From contig NC_136005.1 of assembly GCF_048128805.1 (NCBI RefSeq), forward strand, positions 13,356,975 to 13,420,974: DNA of 64,000 nucleotides. The letters run 5' to 3'. Numbering within the stretch: the stretch's first letter is position 1; each line of letters begins with the position of its first letter. Positions 48,801 through 60,648 of this stretch are shown one piece after another. The position numbers and the translations under genes are program-made. This stretch comes from Centroberyx gerrardi. Its lineage: Eukaryota; Chordata; Actinopteri; Beryciformes; Berycidae. The notes under the pieces were generated by a model. The model had not been told where the DNA came from and made no database searches. It saw only the letters and a list, made by a program, of their open reading frames with translations.

Positions 48801-49254
48801 CTTGGTTTATTCCAAATTATGTTTTGTTTCTGACTCCATGCTCCAGAATGATATAAGACACAGAACAATGTATAAGTTAATAAAAAATGCAAGGCCTTTT
48901 TTCCAACAATATATTGACAAAGCCTCTCAGGTTAAGTTTGATGTTGTATGTTCAATGGACATACAGTAGGGTTCAGTGATCAGGCACAAGCAGTCTTCAA
49001 TTTTCTTCTGTTTTAGACATAAAATACAATAGAAGAAGTTTCTAAAATCAGATAAATTTTGAAAACATTTGAAAAATGCCTACTCCCACAAAATGATTGT
49101 TGGTATGATAGTAAACCACATTATGGGTTACTATATAAAAATAACTAAACTAATATACTAAACTTATGAGTCATCATTAGAATTTTGCTTACAAAATAGT
49201 TCTGTTTTAAATCATGTGTTTTTGAAATACTGAATTTCAGGTGGCAATTGTTTC

Positions 49255-49480
49255 TAGGATGGATACATATCATTTTCTAATGAAGCCCCTCATACAGAGT
49301 AGAGGAGACAGGAGGTTCTGGCAGGACTCGACCCAGCAGACCAGCAGGGTCTTGTGTGTTGGCTCTAAAGGGAAGAGTCTTAACCACTCCTTTCTAACTC
49401 TCCACCCCCACTGCTGGAGATACAGAGACACTGGCCTCACAACCTGAACCCAAAAGGCCGTACAGAGCCCCACACACATT
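49255..49480 (-). repeat. tRNA-Ser-like repeat downstream of gene 8
   Basis: Near-identical to 4165-4390. Confidence 0.55.
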
Positions 49481-50059
49481 CAATAGTGTATCAACATTTT
49501 AGATTAAAAGACCCTTCTTCCCTGCTCTTTAGGCTGACGAATCTTGTATTATTCTGTCTGTATCCTATCACAAAAACAAAATAAAAAAAATACTAAAGCA
49601 ATCTTTGTTCCATGCTTAATAAAAGCAAATTCACTATTGTGGTTTGTCTGACATCTTTTATGGTGCATGAAACAGAATGTAAAAATTGCAGTATTCTTTT
49701 TTTTTTTTTTTTTTTTTATCAAAGAATAATATGTTTTGCTAATGAGTGATTAAAAAACATTATGACTCCTTCATCACCCAGAGATGAGGACATCAGTTGT
49801 GGTCATGGTGCAGGTGACCACAGGCTGCAGTAAGTGATGTGAAACAACACCACAACCTTTTTTCAGTGCTTCACAATCAAGACAAACAAAAGATTGACAA
49901 ATGATATAGATCAATAAAACAGGACAATGAGGCAGACCAGTGATAAAAATAAATAAATTAATAAAACCAAATAAAATTAAATGTTCCAACCACATTTGAA
50001 TAAATAGCAGACAAGGCAAATACAATAAAATGACAGAAAAAAACAAACTAATAAGAGCC
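49481..50059 (+). repeat. Spacer module
   Basis: Same blocks as 40586-41129, with a T run near 49700. No gene is seen. Confidence 0.65.
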
Positions 50060-50315
50060 AAAGATTATAAATAGGCCTTAGATAAAAATAAGTTTTTGCA
50101 GAGTGATTTAAAAGATGATACTGACTCTGCCAGCCTGAGCAGGCAAGCCGTTCCAAAGCCACGGAGCTCTGATGGAAAAAGCCCGGTCACCTCTAGTCCT
50201 TGACCTGAACACAGGAACAGTCAGAAGGTTCCTGCCTGAGGATCTCAGACTGCACACAGGTTCATACGGGAACAAAAGTTCATTATGATAACTAGGGTCC
50301 AGGCCATGCACAGCT
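50060..50315 (-). repeat. LINE 3'-end fragment
   Basis: As at 1-237, almost identical to 44730-44980. Confidence 0.65.
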
Positions 50316-50977
50316 TTAAAATCCTAAAGCCACAGGCAGTGAGCATTAAGCTAAAGTACATTGTTTCATTCTTCTTGCTTGTCAGCTACCAGCACAACAC
50401 TGCAACATTATTAAATTGAAAGAAAATGTGGCTGCCATGGGCATGAAAATAAAAACTGATTTGCCCAATTACAGGTCAAAATTTGACTGATGAAGGAGAT
50501 TTTTTTTTTAAATAAATGGAAGACAGCCACACTGATAGGCAGGTTAATTAAAAGCTCAATTTGTGACTTCAGTAGACTTGCACTGATGGAGATGCTGCGC
50601 CCTCTCATGGTCAAAAGGCAGAACGACTATAAAATTCTTATTTCAAACATGTCTGACTCTGGCCCTCTCTGCTGGGTATAATGAGGTACTGACCAGATAA
50701 TAACAGCAAGAGGTATTGCATCTATATGCAATACTACATCTGTTGGTATCTGACTGGATTGGTAAAGACAAAAAAACTAATGATGTGATGTAGTCAGACT
50801 TGTATAGTACTGCAGACACACTGAAGAATGTGTCCTTATCTGAGATACTTCTTACAAGTCACATTTTTTTTTGAAATGCTTTCAATTGTGAATTCAGAAA
50901 ACATACAAAACAGAAAAAGTACATCCCAAACAGGGTCAGAGTGTGTGTGTGTGTGAGTGTGCGCTTGTGTGTGTGTA

Positions 50978-51016
<39 letters not shown>

Positions 51017-51924
51017 ATGATTGGCAGATGTGTGCCTGTGCCTCATATATGTGAGTGCACATGTGTACATGTGTGAGAGCACTAGACAACACTACCTGCA
51101 GGCAAGGCAATGAACAGAAAGGAAGGCTGGTAGGGAGAGACCATGCAATTATGCATCTAAATACAGTAAACCCAACATCTAATGGACATGGAAAGAAAAC
51201 TCCAATGATTTTGCATGCCTGATTTTGTGTATGCATGTGCCTGCATACATGTATATGTGTTTATGTGCAGGTGGGTATTTGTTTGCATCATATGAAAGCA
51301 TATTTTCCAGTTGATACATAAGATTAATTATCATCACTCTAAATTGACTAAAGGCATGTTTAATTCTGGTCAATTAAAACATTAACAGACTGAGTAATAA
51401 TATTGCTGTGGTCATCTAGCAGTCATTTATATGATGAAGGTAATTTAGATTGAAACATTTGGTCTGTAGAGCATTAAGTGGTTTCATGAATATGAGAACA
51501 TCAATGCTCAAGTCTGAAGATGGTAACTGTGGTTTCCAGCTTCTGTGTTTCCTCTATTTGGTCAGGGGGGAAAGGAAATGTTTGAGTGTGCGGTGAACAC
51601 AACTGTCAAAAGATGATAACACAAAGATTAATAATCGCATAGATCCTCACCACAACTAGTGCTTATTAAAAGTGGAGCATCTTACTGTTGCATCTTAGCT
51701 TAAGTGTAATTTCATTTGCATTTATTCATCAAGCTAAAGTTGGCTTGATATGGTAGCACACAATAAGAGTGAAAATGTAACTAAATTGTTATACTTTATC
51801 TTATATAGTTTTTTTTATTGTAACACTTCAAGATTTTAGCTTTTATTTGTGTATTATTTATATTTATTAGGTATTATACAATGGATGGCAAATTAAATGA
51901 ATGGTGGAAGAGAGTGTGACAGAT
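50316..51924 (+). repeat. Spacer module upstream of gene 9
   Basis: Near-identical to 44981-46639 but with a much shorter TG/AG microsatellite (50941-51015). No gene is seen. Confidence 0.75.
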
Positions 51925-52015
51925 GTGACAGAACTCTGAGTTGAACCCATGACATACTGACTTCATGATATGTGCTTCAGCCTGCTGAGCCACCAGAAAC
52001 ACAAGCAGTTGTTTT
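51925..52015 (-). repeat. tRNA-derived SINE head
   Basis: As at 1780-1870. Confidence 0.6.
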
Positions 52016-52096
52016 AGTCACAGTTTCATTGGATATAGTATGTGAGACCTCACTAAAACCACTGACCTCACTAAAAGACAATTGCACAGGTACAGA

Positions 52097-52171
52097 CAGG
52101 ATGTGGCTGTAAGAGTTCAGATATAATATAATCTAGATGGGAATGACAAGGCAGACTCTGCTGTATATAAG
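52097..52171 (+). promoter_or_regulatory. Promoter of gene 9
   Basis: CAGGATGTGG 52097-52106 and TATATAAG 52164-52171 remain. The Myb-like segment is deleted and the RUNX-like box reads AATGACA. Confidence 0.45.
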
Positions 52172-53099
52172 GATCTATTTGAGACCACCATGAGACCAGG
52201 TTGAGTGTCCTGCCTGCATGATGCGTGGTTTGCACAAATTTCTGCTTTTTCATGTTCTGACATGTCTGGGACAAAAAGGTAAGACTCTCTCAGGAGGAAA
52301 AACTGATTAGTATTTATTTGTTTGGCTTACATTAATTATTCGTGATTTATATTTCTTTCTTTCATTTATCTATCTTTTCATTCTTTTCAGCACTTGGGAG
52401 TGAAATCATGAATGGGAAAAAGGCCCAGAAGAAGTCATTCCTCTACGTGGCATCAGTGCAGATTGATGGAAAACATGTATGTGGAGGATTCCTTGTCAAC
52501 AAAGAGTTTGTAGTCACTGCTGCCCACTGCGACCCGGAAGTGAGTTACTTTTCCTCTACAAGCAATCTTTGATTACTTTGATTGTAAATCAAATCAGAAA
52601 TTTAAAGAGTAAACACAACTTTATGTTACATACAGCAAATATTTTCAAAAGTGATGAATAATCTTTTGGTTCACATTACATGAGAAAAACTATTGACAAC
52701 CTCTCACTGATCATTTATTCAGGACAAATGCCAAAATGAGTGTTGTTCTTGGTACCCACAACCTCAAGAGAGTCAATGAGAAAACAATGAGATACGATGT
52801 AGTGAAATACAAACACCCCTCCTTTGTGAACGTCTCATCTGGGAATGACATCATGCTCCTCAAAGTAAGCAGATATGTATTCAACCTAAAGTCATGAGTA
52901 GTCATGAGTGACATTGTGGCATTTTACAGTCCTCTGCAAATCCTTTGTGTTTAGTTAAGTTTTTGTTTCGTTTCATTTAGTTCAACAATTGTAAAAAATG
53001 TAATGTATAGAAAAACATTGTCAAGCATGACACATTAAAATCAGAGACTTACTTCTAACGCAATTAAATGTAAAAAAAAAAAAACATGGTGGTAAATCA

Positions 53100-53205
53100 G
53101 TAGCAGCATACATTAACATTACAATAAAAAATAAAAAAAATAAAAAATTATATATATATATATATTTATATATATACATACACACACATACAGTATATAT
53201 ATATA

Positions 53206-53270
<65 letters not shown>

Positions 53271-53330
53271 GTATGTACTGTATATATATGTATATATATA
53301 TATTTATTTTTTAATTTTTTTTTTTTTTGC
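53100..53330. repeat. (AT)n-rich tract in intron 3 of gene 9
   Basis: Long AT dinucleotide runs with TATATA/CATA variants. Confidence 0.9.
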
Positions 53331-53345
53331 AAGTTGGTAGTTCTA

Positions 53346-53774
53346 ATAGAGCTCAACAGTGACCGCCCACTTTTGAACGGCTCCGGTTCCAGGAAGTGAA
53401 TTTCCCATTCATTCCTCCATTGACGTTTCAGAAAATCCTTATATAAAGAGTTTTAAGCCTGTAACCAAGCCAACAAACTACGAGATGAATCGTGACCATA
53501 AAACATTTGATTCGGAGCAAAAAAAATTGGAAAACAGAAAAAAAGGCAACGTTTTTTTTTTTTTTTTTTTTTTCCCGTTTTCCAATTTATTTATTTTTTG
53601 CTCCAAATCAAATGTTTTATGGTCACGATTCATCTCGTAGTTTGTTGGCTTGGTTACAGGCTTAGAACTCTTTATATAAGGATTTTCTGAAACGTCAATG
53701 GAGGAATGAATGGGAAATTCACTTCCTGGAACCGGAGCCGTTCAAAAGTGGGCAGTCACTGTTGAGCTCTATAC
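53346..53774. mobile_element. Long palindrome, foldback/MITE-like, in intron 3 of gene 9
   Basis: Two arms of about 200 bases (53346-53548 and about 53572-53774) are near-perfect inverses, meeting at a T-rich centre. The outer ends read TAGAGCTCAACAG and CTGTTGAGCTCTA, so TA may be the target. There is no coding capacity. It is absent from intron 3 of all other copies. Confidence 0.85.
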
Positions 53775-54605
53775 ACACTATATTATAATTCTGTACAAAA
53801 AGCTAACAACAACGTTCAAATAAATCATTCTGCAGCTCTATCTTGCAGCCATTGTTTGACTTTGACCCTAAAGATGTGCTGACTTGAGGTCTGTTTAACA
53901 GATGGATACAGGAAGATTGTCGTGACATTAAGCCCTTCTAGTTTTTAATTTTTACTTGATTTTGATTTCTTTACTTGATTTTGTGTGTTTCTAGCTGTGT
54001 AGGAAAGCTACACTAAGCAAAACAATGAAAACAATTAAACTTCCAAGTCAGGGTGAAATCGTCAAACCCCACATAAAGTGCACTGTAGCCGGATGGGGAT
54101 TCATTAAAACTGGTGGACAGAATGTTGATGACCTGCGAGTCGTGGATGTGTCTACCATTGACCTGAAAGTCTGTCAGAGGGCATGGAAACGCCTTCTAGC
54201 CAATATTATCTGTGCAGGTGGATATAAGACAAAAAAAGGATTTTGTCAGGTGTGTTGTATTCCTTTCTCTACAAATATAAAATGTCAAGTGGTATGAATG
54301 AACAAATTAAGATGTGTTTTTTCTCTCATAGGGTGATTCTGGTGGCCCTCTGGTGTGCAATGGGAAGGCAGTCGGCATTGCATCTTTCAACAACAAAGTT
54401 AAAAAGTGTGACTACCCAGATCTACCCAACGTCTACACAGAGATATCAAAATTCCTTCCCTGGATCAAAAAGATTCTCAAGAAAAAGGCATGTAAGGTGT
54501 ACTAGTCTTACACAAGAAGCTTTGTTTCAACATACTTCTACTATATATAGAGGTATCGTAGTATCTGAGTAGTTCTGTCAATGTCTGCTGCTTAACCTAA
54601 TGCAT

Positions 54606-54611
54606 AATAAA
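54606..54611 (+). terminator. Poly(A) signal of gene 9
   Basis: AATAAA in the conserved context, 100 bases after the stop. Confidence 0.7.
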
Positions 54612-55009
54612 CTTGGTTTATTCCAAATTATGTTTTGTTTCTGACTCCATGCTCCAGAACGATATAAGACACAGAACAATGTATAAGTTAATAAAAAATG
54701 CAAGGCCTTTTTTCCAACAATATATTGACAAAGCCTCTCAGGTTAAGTTTGATGTTGTATGTTCAATGGACATACAGTAGGGTTCAGTGATCAGGCACAA
54801 GCAGTCTTCAATTTTCTTCTGTTTTAGACATAAAATACAATGTGAGAAGTTTATGTCTAAAATCAAATATCCAACATTTGAAAAATGCCTACTCCCACAA
54901 AATGATTGCTGCTATGAAAGCAAACCACATTATGGGTTACTATATACTAAACCTATGAGTCATCATTAGACCTTTGCTTACAAAATAGTTTTGTTCTAAA
55001 TCATCTGTT

Positions 55010-55232
55010 TTTGGATACATATCATTTTCTAATGAAGCCCCTCATACAGAGTAGAGGAGACAGGAGGTTCTGGCAGGACTCGACCCAGCAGACCAGCAGG
55101 GTCTTGTGTGTTGGCTCTAAAGGGAAGAGTCTTAACCACTCCTTTCTAACTCTCCACCCCCACTGCTGGAGATACAGAGACACTGGCCTCACAACCTGAA
55201 CCCAAAAGGTCGTACAGAGCCCCACACACATT
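55010..55232 (-). repeat. tRNA-Ser-like repeat downstream of gene 9
   Basis: Near-identical to 4165-4390. Confidence 0.55.
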
Positions 55233-55789
55233 CAATAGTGTATCAACATTTGAAATTAAAAGGTGCTTCTTCCCTGCTGTTTATGCTGACGAATCTCATA
55301 TTATTCTGTCCGTATCCTAGCACAAAAAAAAAGCAATCTTTGTTCCATGCTTAATAAAAGCAAATTCACTATTGTGGTTTGTCTGACATCTTTTACGGTG
55401 TATGAAACACAATGTAAAAATTGCAGTATTCTTTATTTCTTTTTTTTTTTATCAAAGAATAATATGTTTTGCTAATGAGTGATTAAAAAACATTATGACT
55501 CCTTCATCACCCAGAGATGAGGACATCAGTTGTGGTCATGGTGCAGGTGACCACAGGCTGCAGTAAGTGATGTGAAACAACACCACATCCTTTTTTCAGT
55601 GCTTCACAATCAAGAGAAACAAAAAATTGACAAATGACATAGATCAATAAAACACGACAAAGAGGCAGAGCGGTGATAAAAATAAATAAATAAATAAAAC
55701 CAAATAAAATGAAATGTTCCAGCCACAATTGAATAAATAACAGACAAGACAAATACAATAAAATGACAGAAAGAAAAAAAAAGTGCCAA
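55233..55789 (+). repeat. Spacer module
   Basis: Same blocks as 40586-41129. No gene is seen. Confidence 0.65.
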
Positions 55790-55875
55790 AGATTATAAAT
55801 AGGCCTTAGATAAAAGTACATTTTGGAGAGTGATTTAAAAGATGATACTGACTCTGCCAGCCTGAGCAGCCAAGC
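55790..55875 (-). repeat. LINE 3'-end fragment, truncated
   Basis: Only the distal part of the unit's LINE tail remains. It joins directly to the SINE region, as if the intervening spacer had been deleted. Confidence 0.55.
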
Positions 55876-55934
55876 CGCTCTCAGACAGCCAGTGGATGGC
55901 AAATGAAGAGAGAGAGTGAAGAAGAGAGTCTGAC

Positions 55935-56025
55935 AGATGTGACAGAACTCTGAGTTGAACCCATGACATACTGACTTCATGATATGTGCTTCAGCCTGCT
56001 GAGCCACCAGAACCACAAGCAGTTG
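55935..56025 (-). repeat. tRNA-derived SINE head
   Basis: As at 1780-1870. Confidence 0.6.
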
Positions 56026-56099
56026 TTTTAGTCACATATAGTTACAGTTTCCCTGGAAATATTATGTGAGAACACATCTCTCCACTGACCCCAACATCT

Positions 56100-56152
56100 T
56101 CACTAAAAGACATGTAGAGTTGCACAGGTACAGACAGGATGTGGCTATAAAG
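56100..56152 (+). promoter_or_regulatory. Orphan promoter remnant of a lost gene copy
   Basis: The unit's upstream sequence is present up to the ETS-like ACAGGATGTGG (near 56135-56146) and TATAA, then stops. There is no exon 1 downstream. Confidence 0.7.
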
Positions 56153-56876
56153 GCCTGGATATGCTTCCTCAGAACTGCTTCTGAGAACCTCCCAAAACGA
56201 ACTTCCAGAAGCCCTGAACCTTCATGGTTCTTCAGAACAATAGGGTCTGTAGGAGGAGCTGCAGGCTGTCTGTCAAACAAGGGGGAGGGGTGGTAAACAG
56301 GAACTAGTCATGGGTCAGAGGTGAAAGCCTGTGTTTCCTGTTGTCTGTTCAAAGAAATGGCGGCAGGCTTGTTTCCCATGTCACAGGTTTATTTGTGGCG
56401 CTCTGCTACAATATCGGCACGAGCCACCACAAAATCAAAAGTTGGTCAGCATATATAAATTGATCTAAAGCGATCCGTAGGGCTGCGCGTCGCGTTATGT
56501 TCTCTGTCGCACCAGAGACTGATCTCACCGGCGCTCACAGCTGCTGCTTGTAAACTCCAAAGTGGATTCAAAAAGCCAAAGCAGCCACTGTAATTTTACG
56601 CACAGCTATTACGCACGGCACCATAGGTCATTTAACTGATAAACGTGTCGCGCTAGCCGAGCATTGCTCCCACACACACTGGGCCCCACTCTCTGCCGTT
56701 AATTCGCATACATCCATGTCTTCCGTTGCCTATAAACCTCAACGTTAGGTAACGTTATTAGCTGTGGTACTTAAGTGACGTTAGTGTAATTATTTAACCG
56801 ATAACTGTGTCAGTGCAGTGAATTCGAACTGAACACACGTGCTGTGGGTCTGTACAGGATCTGTGCTTATATGTTT
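56153..56876. other. Unrelated block where a gene copy should be
   Basis: About 724 bases with no similarity to the array and with more CpG than its surroundings (GCGTCGCGTTATG, CGTGTCGCGCTAGCCG). No protein, repeat termini or duplication is recognised. At about 56877 the unit resumes with the block that normally lies about 2.2 kb downstream of a stop codon. Confidence 0.5.
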
Positions 56877-57114
56877 TACCATGAGTGATTAAAAAAATTA
56901 TGATTTCTTCATCACCCAGACATGAGGACATCAGTTGTGGTCATGGTGCAGGTGACCACAGTCTGCAGTAAGTGATGCGAAACAACACCACATCCTTTTT
57001 TCAGTGCTTCACACTCAAGACAAACAAAAGATTGACAAATGACATAGATCAATAAAACAGAAGCCCCCCGCCCCCGCCCAAAAAAAAAACAAAAACAAAA
57101 ACAAAAAAAAATAA
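56877..57114 (+). repeat. Spacer module
   Basis: Resumes at GAGTGATTAAAAAAATTATG; same blocks as the 3' part of 40586-41129, with a C-rich then A-rich low-complexity stretch near 57065-57110. Confidence 0.6.
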
Positions 57115-57375
57115 GAGCCAAAGATTATATAAAAGGCCTTAGATAAAAATAAGTTTTTGCAGAGTGATTTAAAAGATGATACTGACTCTGCCAGCCTGAG
57201 CAGGCAAACCGTTCCAAAGCCACGGAGCCCTGATGGAAAAAGCCCGGTCACCTCTAGTCCTTGACCTGGAAACAGGAACAGTCAGAAGGTTCCTGCCTGA
57301 GGATCTCAGACTGCACACAGGTTCATACAGGATCAAAAGTTCATTATGATAACTAGGGTCCAGGCCATGCACAGC
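57115..57375 (-). repeat. LINE 3'-end fragment
   Basis: As at 1-237. Confidence 0.65.
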
Positions 57376-58051
57376 CTTAAAATCCTAAAGCTACAGGCAG
57401 TGAGCATTAAGCTAAAGTACATTGTTTCACTCTTCTTCCTTGTCAGCTACCAGCACAACACTGCAACATTATTAAATTGAAAGAAAATGTGGCTGCCATG
57501 GGCATGAAAATAACACTGATTTGCCCAATTACATGTCAAAATTAGACTGATGAAGGAGATTTTTTAATAAATGCCCCAAGAAAGACAGCTACACTGATAA
57601 GAGGATTTATGAAAAAGCTCAATTTGTGACTTCAGTGGACTTGCACTGATGGAGATGCTGTGCCCTCTCATGGTCAAAAGGCAGAACAACTTTTAAAGTC
57701 TTACTTCAAACATGTCTGACTCTGGCCCTCTCTGCTGGGTATAATGAGGTACTGACCAGATAATAACAGCAAGAGGTATTGCATCTATATGCAATACTAC
57801 ATCTGTTGGTATCTGACTGGATTGGTAAAGACAAAAAAACTAATGATGTGATGTAGTCAGACTTGTATAGTACTGCAGACACACTGAAGAATGTGTCCTT
57901 ATCTGAGATACTTCTTACTAGTCAAGTCACATTTATTTATGAAATGCTCTCAGTTGTGAATTCAGAAAATAAAGCCATAAATTCAGATAAAAATAAATAA
58001 ATAAAAAAGACAGAAAAAGTACGTCCCAGACTTTAAGAAACGGGTCAGAAC

Positions 58052-58098
<47 letters not shown>

Positions 58099-58322
58099 TG
58101 TGTGTTATGTACTGTGTGAGTGTGTGTGTGTGTGTGTGTGAGAAAGAGAGAGAGAGCGCACCCTTATCTGTGTGAGTGCATATATGTACATGTGTGAGAG
58201 CACTAGACAATACTACCTGCAGGCAAGGAAATGAGCAGAAAGTAAGGCTGGTATGGAGAGACCATGCAATTATGTATCTAAATACAGTAAACCCAACATC
58301 TACATGCGTGTTCATGTGCAAG
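57376..58322 (+). repeat. Spacer module with microsatellites
   Basis: Unit spacer including GT runs (58053-58098, 58118-58141) and the TCAAGTCACATTTATTTATG block. No gene is seen. Confidence 0.65.
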
Positions 58323-58339
58323 TGGGTATTTGTTTAGTT

Positions 58340-58820
58340 TCCAGTTGATACATAAGATCAAGGGAATTTAGATGGAAACATTTGGTCTGTAGAGAGTTAA
58401 GTGGTTTCATGAATGTGAGAACATCAGTGCTCAAATCTGAGGCTGGAAACTGCGGTTTCAGTTTCCATGTTTCCTCTATTTTTTCAACGTGCAAAGAAAT
58501 GTCATATGTATATGTCACACAACAAATGTGACACACAGAAACTGGAAACTCAGATTTGAGAATTCATTTTCTCACATTTCTAAAACCACTTAATTCTCTA
58601 GACCAAATGTTTCCATCTACAGCAGAGATATGCCTCAGTCTGTTAATGTTTTAATTGACCAGAATTAAACATGTCTTTAATCAATGAAGTGTGATGATAA
58701 TTAATCCTAAATACTTTCATATGAAGCAAATACCCACCTGCACATAAACAGATATACATGTATGCAGGCACACTCATACATAAAATCAGGCATGCAAAAT
58801 CATTGGATGCACGCATGGAT
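58340..58820. repeat. Inverted duplication of spacer sequence
   Basis: 58375-58480 (GGAAACATTTGGTCTGTAGAG to AACTGCGGTTT) is repeated in reverse at about 58538-58620. Beyond it, 58640-58815 is the reverse complement of the unit's TTTGCATGCCTG to CAGAATTAAACATG block. The centre is near 58510. The unit is thus folded back on itself, unlike any other spacer here. Confidence 0.75.
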
Positions 58821-59084
58821 TTTTTCATTGACACTTCAAGATTTTAGCTTTATCTTTATAGTATTTAGGTGTTATACAGTGGATGGCCAATGAAATGAAT
58901 GGTGGAAGAGAATGTGACAGATGTTCAGGGTTCAATTTCAGATCTCCTTTTGTTCTTTTTATACCTGCATCCACTAAGTAAAATTATTCAGAAGTACAAC
59001 ATATCCTTTCATGTGTATGTCTACATATTTTATTTTTTCTGCTCTTGTGTTTTTATTCTTCTTGTATTTTTATTCTTGTTCAAG
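58821..59084 (+). other. Short stretch before the LINE
   Basis: It begins with a fragment of the unit (TTATACAGTGGATGGCCAATG) and continues with AT-rich sequence in which I recognise nothing. Confidence 0.4.
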
Positions 59085-59586
59085 TTCAAGTTTGTTTATT
59101 TATATATCCCTTTATCACAAGCATGTCTCAGAGGACTTTACAGAGAATGAGCCTAACTAGATCTAACTAAACAAAAACCAGTGGTGAACAAAATGATATA
59201 GGACAAGTATAGCGAAAAGCACAAGACAGACAAGAGCAGATTCTAGCAAGACAAACAATCTACCTATTCTACGTAGCCTAACCTACCCGGCACCCCCAGC
59301 CTTAGACCCTAATTGCACACAAGGAAAAACTCCCAAGAAAAACCTTAGTAGGAAAACTTGGAAGAAACCTTGGGCGGGCTGAGGCAAAGAGGGAACCTGA
59401 GAAAGAGGAGAGAAACAGCTGCACACAAAGACAACGAACACCCGGAGTAAGAAACACATCCAGGTGGGAGCAGCATCAGGGACGGACTAAGGCCAACACC
59501 GACGACCGTCAGAGCTGGGGCAGCACCTGTCTGCTGACAGCTGGAAGACTGAGCCAGAATCTGAGAAAAGGGGGGAGAAAACCAGC

Positions 59587-59611
59587 CGCACACACACACA
59601 CACACACACAC
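59587..59611. repeat. (CA)n microsatellite
   Basis: Short CA run in the 3' region of the LINE. Confidence 0.9.
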
Positions 59612-60648
59612 TGCAGCTGTGCAAATGCAGCACATAAACCCAGACATATTTGGTCACAGACACACAGACAGCAAATAGAAAGTGATTAGACACAGTGTAA
59701 CCAGGAGGCAGCCCTAAGCTATGTTCCCAATGTCAAATTCCTATATAAATACTGTCTGAGCTAAGGTAGAAGAATAGACTGTGTCGATCCCAAGCCAACG
59801 GTGCTATGGTAGGTCGTGTGATTGCGAGAATATGAAGGTTGTGAATCTAGATTTGAAGATTTCGACAGAATTAGCTTCGCTGACTGTAAGAGGTAGCTGG
59901 CTCCAGAGATAGGGAGCTCAGTAGGAGAACACTCTACTGCCTGCTGATTTTTTCTTGATTCTAGGGATAGTAAGGTAACCAGCGTCCTGGGATCGGAGGG
60001 CGGGAATGCAAGGGATGATGACGGGACGATTTCTATGCTAACAGAAGCACCTTAAAGTCAGATCTGGCTTGAATTGGGAGCCAGTGAAGGGAGGTCAGGA
60101 TTGGAGTAATGTGGTCAAATTTTCTAGTTGTGTAGTATTCTGGCGGCAGCATTTTGCACGAATACGACATTACAATAATTGAGCCTTGATATGGCATCCG
60201 CCATATTTAGCAGGGAACGAATTTTCGAGATGTTGCGAAGGTGGAAAAATGCTATCTTAATGATTTCCTTAATGTGAGCATCGAATGAGAGAGCTGAGTT
60301 GAAAGTAACACCAAGGCTTTTAACTGTGGAACTCTGGAGAATTAAGCAATCCCCAAAATTGAAAGTAAGGTATGCAGCAGAAGGCAGTTGGGTTTTTGGG
60401 CCAATGACTATAGCATCTCAGTTTTGTTGGCATTTAGTCGCAAGAAGTTTTGTGACATCCATTTTGTGACAGCGATTACACATAATTGTAGGTTTGTAAG
60501 TTATGAACGGTCGTCAGCTCTAATGCGTATGTAAATTTGAGTGTCGTCTGCATAACAGTGAAATTTAATACCATAGCTGCGGAAAATTTCACCAAGAGGT
60601 AGCATGTAAATGGGGAAAAGCAAAGGTCCTAGCACAGAGCCCTGCGGT

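Larger units (their letters stand above)
52218..54505 (+). pseudogene. Gene 9: serine protease with a one-base frameshift
   Basis: Exons 52218-52278, 52391-52539, 52723-52864, 53995-54249 and 54332-54505. Everything looks functional except the end of exon 2: the copy reads GACCCGGAA/GTGAGT, whereas gene 8 has GACCCGGA/GTGAGT and gene 5 has GACCCGAA/GTGAGT. Exon 2 is therefore 149 bases instead of 148, and the frame is lost from exon 3 on, just after the catalytic His. The mature amino terminus reads IMNG instead of IING. Exon 4 is of the short class (RAWKRLLAN, GWGFIKTGGQNV) and exon 5 of the long class (SFNNKVKKC). It is either a young pseudogene or a sequencing error. Confidence 0.75.
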
